Shown here piece after piece: positions 58,413-64,000 of a DNA stretch of 64,000 bases. The translations under genes were made by a program, and so were the position numbers. Origin of the DNA: Armigeres subalbatus (Eukaryota; Arthropoda; Insecta; Diptera; Culicidae); assembly GCF_024139115.2 (NCBI RefSeq), contig NC_085140.1:100762988-100826987 (forward strand), given 5' to 3'. Every line of letters begins with the position of its first letter. The first letter of the stretch is position 1. The notes below the pieces were generated by a model. It did not search any database and had not been told where the DNA came from. It worked only from the letters and a program-made list of their open reading frames with translations.

Positions 58413-58627
58413 ACTTTTCAGAAGTGGGATCAGGCCTAGTCCGAATAGTTTCGCGCGTTACGACTGACCTGAAGAGTGCAGAAAATTGAGTTTTCGAAAG
58501 TATATGGATTCGAGCGTTGTTGCGAATCTTATCTTATCGAAAGCGTGTGTGCTAGTGTTGCCCAGCGAATACGGGAGGCGTAGCACTAATTCCGTCCGGA
58601 ACAAAGTTAATCAGAAGCGTAGCTCTA

Positions 58628-58878
58628 CACTGCCAAAAATATCTATATAAGATATATGTGTCGCCGTTATAAATTTTTGCAATTGCTTCACCCTAATATA
58701 ATCGATATAGAACCACACATAAATTAAATAATTGCTAATTCGAGACCACACATAAAGTTTATTTGGATATATATTTTATTAGTAGTTCACGTGGAGAATG
58801 GTTATGTGTGCGCTGATATACATCATAAGTTAAATCTATGGATTTTTGCCAATAAATATGTGTGGATTTTTAGTAGTG
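58628..58878. mobile_element. TA-flanked MITE in the gypsy leader
   Basis: Ends CACTGCCAAAAATATC and ATTTTTAGTAGTG with TA on both sides (58626-58627, 58879-58880). Relative of 32216-32456. Confidence 0.8.
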
Positions 58879-58967
58879 TAAATCCATCCGGAACAGTGAA
58901 AACGGGTGGCGTAACTCTAGCCTCGTACGGAGACAGCGATTTTGGTACCACTGCCGAGCAAGCGAAA

Positions 58968-59360
58968 ATGCCACGACGCAAGGGAGACCGAAAGTCTCAA
59001 GGACACAACGAGGAGGAGGAGAATAGCGATACTCGAGAAGAAGAAGAGGAGGGAGATGATGAGGGGGCAAGACAACGTGGAGCGCAACGTGCTGCTCACG
59101 GTGGTGAACGGTATTTCCACCCGGAGGAACTCAAGCAGCTAATCCCGTTGTTTAAGGAAGGAGGTGGCATCTCGGATTGGATTCAAATAGTCGACCACTA
59201 TCGTGTACTGTATTCCTGGTCATCAAAAACGACATTATTGTACGCATCCTGTCGTCTTTCGGGTGCGGCATACCAGTGGTATCTCGGCGAGCGACCATCG
59301 ATTCCTGCATGGGACGATTTCAAAGCGAGGATTGAAATTGCCTTTTCGGATACGAAGACG
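58968..59360 (+). pseudogene. Gypsy gag, N-terminal part, frameshifted
   Basis: ATG at 58968 (CGAAAATG) opens a basic then strongly acidic N-terminus (EEEENSDTREEEEEGDDE). A capsid-like region follows, with ISDWIQIVDHYRVLY and SGAAYQWYLGERPSIPAWDD. Near 59352-59360 the frame shifts: the original frame ends at 59393, and the true continuation (VHRRLAKIVKEGKESYDNYV) is in another frame. The protein would form the virus-like particle core if whole. Confidence 0.85.
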
Positions 59361-61411
59361 AAGCTGATGTACATCGCCGGTTGGCAAAGATAGTGAAGGA
59401 AGGAAAGGAATCGTACGATAATTACGTGTTCAGGATGAATGCCATTGGTCAAAAAGGAAAATTGAGCAGCTCTGCAATTATTAAATATATCATCAGTGGT
59501 CTGTCGTTTGATCCGCTGTACGGCAGTATCGCAATACGAAAGTACGCAACAATCTACGAACTTCTCGAGCACATCCGTTATTGTGAGTCGAATCAAGATA
59601 TGTGCAAGCGACGGAGCTACTCTTCGAAACCAAGTGTTCCAAAAGCTAGTGCAATTGGAGGTGGTAAGAAAAACGACGAGAATCGTCCGAACACCGATGG
59701 AGATGGACAAGCAAAGCGGAACATCAAGGACGAATGCTTCAACTGTCATGGATCCGGCCACTTATCCATGAATTGTCCACAGCCACAACACCGTTCCCGT
59801 TGTCCGCTGTGTAACAAGGTGGGTCATGGTGAGGAAACCTGCTTCAAGCGACGCAGCGACGTGAGTGATAGATCGAGTGGCGAATCAGCCGATCCGAGGC
59901 CAGCGGCTAGTAGCAGCAACAGAGCGTACCCGATTGTTACGGTAAGCGACGATGATCGAAGCGTTCCTGGGAAATTTTTGGAGGTAAGCGGCCAATCGTT
60001 AGTACCGGTGGAGCTTGTCGTGGGTGATGAGGTGCAAACCATCGAGGCACTTGCCGATTCCGGATGTCCGGTGAGTCTTGTAAAGAAATGTTGTTTTCCG
60101 AATGTACAAATATTCAGTACTGATAGTAATGAAGATCTGGTAGGTGCGAATAATTCGCAAATCGAGATAGCAGGGTCATATTCGACCAAAGCGAAAATTA
60201 GATCGGAAGACTATGTAGCAAATTTAACAGTAGTCGCTAACAGTACGATGAAAATGGGCATGATTCTGGGTCGAAAGTTTTTCGAAGAAAACGATATCCG
60301 TGGTTTGATCTTTAAGCGCGATCGAAATGATAGTACAAGTTTCGATGTTCAAGCGATGCAAGATGTTTTTGATGGCGATGTTGAAACTTTGTTCGTGGAT
60401 GAAACTCGTACCCTTGATGTTGGTGATTCAGATGAAACCAGATCGTTAAGCGGTGCCGTATGTAAACTTTTCGAAACTGAGTACTTGTTTCGCGAAAAAC
60501 CGATCGAACCGTTAGTAAAGTATTGCGTTGAGATAAAACTGAAGGAAAACTGATATTTCAATTCATCCCCTCAACGCTTAAGCGATTATGAGCGGAGGGA
60601 ACAAAATAAAATTGTTAATGATTTATTGGCTAAGGGTATCATACGTGAGAGTGAGTCACCTTATACGAGTCGAGTTGTGTTAACACGTAAAAAAAATGGT
60701 GAGTATCGTCTCTGTGTCAACTATAAGCCGTTGAACAGGCTTGTCGAACGCAATCATTATCCGCTTCCGATAATCGAAGATCAGGTTAGTAAGCTTCAGG
60801 GGCGGAAGTATTTCACTTCTCTCGACATGAAGAATGGCTTCTATCATGTCGATATCGCGGAAGCCTCGAAGAAATACACGTCGTTCATAACAGAAACCGG
60901 TCAATACGAGTTCAACAAACTACCATTTGGTTATGCCAACTCGCCTGCGGTATTTTCGCGATACGTATCGAAGGTTTTAGAACCTTTTCTTAAAAATGAT
61001 GAGATTGTTGTTTTCATAGACGATATTATGGCAAGCTCAAAAACCATTGAAGAACATTTGGATTTGTTAAAGAGGCTTTTTCGCGTGTTGTCTGATAATC
61101 ACATTCAACTGAACATAAAGAAGTGTTTTTTCCTAAAGTTAAACGTTGTTTTCCTTGGTTACGAAGTTACTCTTAACCAAATTAGACCTTGTAATCAACA
61201 TATCGAGAATGTCGAAAGGTTTCCGGTACCGACGAGTGAGAAAGCGTTGCAAAGGTTTCTCGGTTTAATGAGTTATTTCCGAAAATTTATTTACCGTTAC
61301 AATCAAATCGCAGCTCCATTGTATGAGTTGATGAACAGCCATGATAAGATTTTCAAGTTCGAGTCGCAACAATACGAAGCTTTTGAGAAGTTGAAAGAGG
61401 CATTAGTGTAA
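59360..61411 (+). pseudogene. Gypsy gag end, protease and reverse transcriptase
   Basis: After the gag remainder come two zinc knuckles, CFNCHGSGHLSMNC and CPLCNKVGHGEETC (59735-59850). The protease active site reads ALADSGCPVSLV at about 60047. The frame hits TGA at 60551-60553 and continues in the same frame into reverse transcriptase, with KKNGEYRLCVNYKPLNRLVE, FTSLDMKNGFYHV (catalytic Asp), LPFGYANSPAVF and VVFIDDIMASS (DD pair intact), then the VFLGYEV and RKFI blocks. It ends at a frameshift stop at 61409-61411. The domains look conserved, so the lesions may be recent. Confidence 0.9.
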
Positions 61412-61684
61412 AACCCCTGGTAAAACCGGTATTAAGCATCTATTCCCCATCGTTGGAAACACAGCTGCATACGGACGCGTCGGCTAGCGGTTTCGGTGGA
61501 ATCCTGATGCAGCGGCAGTCGGTCGACAATAAATTCCACCCGGTAATGTTCTTTTCGCGTAAAACGAGTGCAGCTGAGTCGGTATTACATTCGTTTGAGC
61601 TCGAAACTCTTGCAATCGTGTACAGCGTTAAACGTTTTCGCGTTTATCTTTTCGGAATTTCGTTTAAGATTCTAACAGACTGCA
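61412..61684 (+). pseudogene. Gypsy RNase H, 5' part
   Basis: HTDASASGFGGILMQ at about 61468 carries the first catalytic Asp. FELETLAIVYSVKRFRVYLF carries the catalytic Glu, and ILTDCN the next Asp. The domain then runs into an inverted segment at 61685. Confidence 0.88.
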
Positions 61685-62046
61685 ACAATAGATTATCCCT
61701 AATCTCGTAAGCCTTGCTTTCGCGATTTTCCAAATCCGCTTTGATTCTTATGACGTTTGTGTCCCGAATTTGGTTAATGTAAAGCGCATTATCAAAAATA
61801 GAATCGGGTTCCTGCTCAATAGCATAGCAGTACATCCGTGATAATGCATCCACATGTTGCATTTTTGTACCCGCACAATGTTCAATATCAAAATCAAATT
61901 GGTCTAAAAATAAAGCCCAACGCGCGATCTTCGGGTTGACGTCTTTTTTCGCTAATGTCGCTTTCGCTAATGTCGCTTTCAAAGAATCAAAGCGGATTTG
62001 GAAAATCGCGAAAGCAAGGCTTACGAGATTAGGGATAATCTATTGT
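61685..62046. repeat. Inverted duplication inside the gypsy element
   Basis: 65-bp arms, 61685-61749 and 61982-62046, are reverse complements. The 232-bp spacer is coding on the minus strand: KKDVNPKIARWALFLDQFDF and HVDALSRM are the normal continuation of gypsy RNase H. The arm encodes ADLENRESKAYEIRDNLL in both orientations, and the plus-strand frame resumes normally after it. Confidence 0.92.
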
Positions 62047-62122
62047 TTCGAAAGTACAAAAACCGCTTGTTGCTGTACATTCCAGCTAATATGGAACAAT
62101 CCGTAATGTTCAAATATCACAA

Positions 62123-62219
62123 CCCAACAAACAATTTAAGCTGAACAAGCTAGTTTCTTAGCTGAAGAAGCTTATTTGCCACGAAACAAGCTCTTCTTCA
62201 GCTTCCAATGTTTGTTGGG
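62123..62219. mobile_element. 97-bp CCCAACAAAC MITE in the integrase frame
   Basis: Ends CCCAACAAACA and TGTTTGTTGGG, flanked by AA (62121-62122, 62220-62221). Removing it restores the integrase zinc-binding region frame (KYHN then SLGHFG). Confidence 0.85.
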
Positions 62220-63242
62220 AACAGCTTAGGGCATTTCGGCATCGACAAAGTTATCGAACTGATAAAGCGATCGTATTGGTTCCCGCAAATGCAATCAAAA
62301 CTAAAAGACCATATTTCGAAGTGTATCACATGCATCGCGTTTAATCCGAAGTTGAAGAAGTTGGATGGACCACTTCTTATTGTTGAAAAGATTAGCCTGC
62401 CGTTTCATACTATTCACGCAGATCATCTCGGGCCGTTAACGTTGACTAAGGGAAAGAACGAACACATTATCGCAGTTGTAGATGCTTTTACGAAGTTTTT
62501 GAAGCTTTACGCGACAAAAACAACGAACTCTCGCGAAGCGATGAAACATCTCAAGTCCTATCAAATCGCGTATTCGGTGCCCACGGTCATAGTAACCGAT
62601 CGAGGAACTGCCTTTACATCCAAACAGTTCGCGTCTTTTGTAAATGATCATGGCATTCGGCATCAGCTAGTGGCAACCGCGTGCCCAGAAGCGAACGGGC
62701 AAATAGAGCGGTACAATAGAACATTGATTCCGTTGCTAAGTAAGTTGGTAGAAGAGCGTTCACAAGATTGGGACACGGTGTTGGTCGAAGCAGAGTTCTT
62801 GCTTAATAATTCGTTTAATCGATCGATAGGTGACGTACCCTCACGACTGTTGTTCGGTATAGTTCAAAAGCGAAATGTTCCCGAAGATCTTAAGGCTTAC
62901 GTTGATGTATTGAATGAGAATTTTGACCGGGATTTGCCTGCATTAAGAGATGCAGCATCGCGCAACATACGTAAGTTGCAAGAATACAACAAAAACCAGT
63001 ACGATATGAGGAGTAAGGTGAACACTCAGTACCGCGAAGGTGATCTTGTTTCAATTCGGACGTTTAAACAAGTAGGCGAAAGAAGCAAATTAAACCCTAA
63101 ATTTAAAGGGCCATACGTTGTCAAAAAGGTATTGGATCGCAATCGATATGTAATAGCGGACATTGATGGTTACCAAGTGTCGAATCGTAAATTCGAGGGT
63201 ATTTTCGATCCCAGTAAAGGCCAGTATCGACTTAAAAAGTAG
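62220..63242 (+). pseudogene. Gypsy integrase
   Basis: The HHCC zinc domain is recognisable from GHFGIDKVIELI to CITCIAFNPK. The DDE core has HADHLGPL (first Asp), IVTDRGTAF (second Asp) and ANGQIERYNRT (Glu). A GPY/F module (KFKGPYVVKKVLDRNRYVIA) closes the protein, and it ends RLKK at 63240-63242. It would insert element cDNA into the genome. The core is intact, but the MITE at 62123 and upstream lesions cut it off from the polyprotein. Confidence 0.92.
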
Positions 63243-63476
63243 AGAGGTTACGGAATTTTGTTCAATATTACCAAGAGGAATTTTGACAACTGATCTGCAT
63301 GGGGCAAATTGTCACTTTTACTTACGGAATAATCGATCAGAATATTTTTCCGAAAGTAAAGGGACAGCTCCCATTACTTTGCGTGGGAACCTTACAAATG
63401 CCAATTTTGTTTTTTGGTCTTTTCATGTGGATACTGCTGTAAGAATTTTGTTTCGATTCTTTACTTTTCCGATTCA

Positions 63477-63680
63477 GTGAACGGAATTCAACATGTGATT
63501 GAGATAGAAAAAGAAATTTCTTTTGAACACGATACCAACCTTAACATGCGTTTGTATCAGAAAAACTTAGGTGAAGAGATCCCTAATTTCGCAGATTCTG
63601 AAGACCTCGAAGACGTTGAGTACATAGAAGGAACAGGTTCCGAAGGTCATGTAGATGAAGAGTATCTAGATGATGAATAG
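63477..63680 (+). other. Short acidic open frame downstream of integrase
   Basis: After a TGA at 63478-63480 a different frame from integrase encodes about 60 residues rich in Glu and Asp (DSEDLEDVEYIEGTGSEG). No ATG-initiated domain or envelope feature (signal peptide, membrane helix, furin site) is seen. It may be a degenerate third frame or a piece of 3' non-coding DNA. Confidence 0.35.
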
Positions 63681-63815
63681 ATGATTCAAAATGTGAACAA
63701 TAAATTACAAATGTAAAAATTAGATGTAAGAGAAAACGATGGCATTTCGTAAAGATAAATAAGAATGGACGTACACGATCTGTTGAGGGCAACAGTTAGG
63801 TCAGGATGGACGAGC

Positions 63816-64000
63816 TGTAGTAGTTTGAGTTTTTAGTGTATATGATTCGAATGTATTATGCCAAGCCCACAGGGCCATAATCATCTGTCAGATATGTAGT
63901 ATTCAGTGTAAGCGGCTAATGATTTTAGTTTGTTTATGTGATTCTAGACTATGAATTGATTCTGCTATTGCGGATAGTACATTAAACATAAGCAATCAAA
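63816..64000 (+). repeat. 3' LTR, truncated by window end
   Basis: TGTAGTAGTTTGAGTTTTTA repeats the 5' LTR start, and the GGCCATAATCATCTGTCAG block follows with one nearby difference (AAGCCAAC versus AAGCCCAC). A purine-rich stretch (GGTCAGGATGGACGAG) precedes it. Confidence 0.88.

Larger units (their letters stand above)
57944..64000 (+). mobile_element. Ty3/gypsy LTR retrotransposon, inactive, 3' LTR cut by window end
   Basis: Layout: 5' LTR, leader, gag, protease, reverse transcriptase, RNase H, integrase, small acidic frame, 3' LTR start. That order (integrase last) is Ty3/gypsy. No envelope-like frame is seen. It is broken by frameshifts in gag and before RNase H, a stop between protease and reverse transcriptase, an inverted segment at 61685-62046, and three MITEs. 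Confidence 0.92.

Noticed and set aside
63477..63680. Envelope gene of the gypsy element
   Set aside because: Too short, acidic, no signal peptide or membrane helix.

Overview
This looks like a nuclear window from a large, repeat-rich insect genome, most probably an Aedes-type mosquito. The reasons are split genes with animal splice signals, a tRNA-derived SINE of the kind known as Feilai in Aedes aegypti, a Juan/Jockey-like LINE, Copia and Ty3/gypsy retrotransposons, and dense nested MITEs. The species is an inference; no alignment was run.

Three host genes can be read with confidence. WDR83OS/Asterix (minus strand, 31.06-31.80 kb) has two coding exons and a probable 5' exon. The TFIIF beta subunit, RAP30/GTF2F2 (plus strand, 41.27-42.09 kb), is uninterrupted. 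A torsin-interacting protein of the LAP1/Torip family (minus strand, 43.27-44.72 kb) reassembles from four exons in phase. A fourth candidate, at 34.47-34.82 kb on the minus strand, is a three-exon transcript unit encoding a 43-residue hydrophobic peptide that I do not recognise. Weaker candidates lie at 18.11-18.71 kb, 48.03-48.21 kb and 52.91-53.17 kb. These genes have no operon-like or pathway link to each other.

0-7 kb holds a truncated LINE endonuclease and a Copia gag split by a 2.3-kb inverted-repeat element. The Copia remnant is fused to a LINE RNase H. 7.15-11.72 kb is a minus-strand Jockey/Juan-type LINE inside a 99-bp tandem satellite, with a 15-bp target duplication. 12.0-29 kb contains an inverted pair of near-identical 0.88-kb MITEs, foldback elements, a pair of TA-flanked MITEs (one with another MITE nested in it), a 145-bp-period tandem array and a dispersed 15-bp motif. 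29-45 kb holds the genes among MITEs. 45-53 kb is nested foldbacks. 53.32-57.02 kb is a pogo/Tigger-like element that splits a duplicated segment.

57.94-64.0 kb is a Ty3/gypsy retrotransposon whose 3' LTR runs off the window. It has gag, protease, reverse transcriptase, RNase H and integrase, but is broken by frameshifts, a stop, three MITE insertions and an inverted segment. Its components would act together in retrotransposition if intact; this copy is not.

The most interesting structure is in the mobile DNA. One MITE family has five copies here, each with a perfect 7-bp target duplication. A second has terminal repeats starting CCCA and variable 2-bp duplications. There is also a spacerless 252-bp perfect palindrome.
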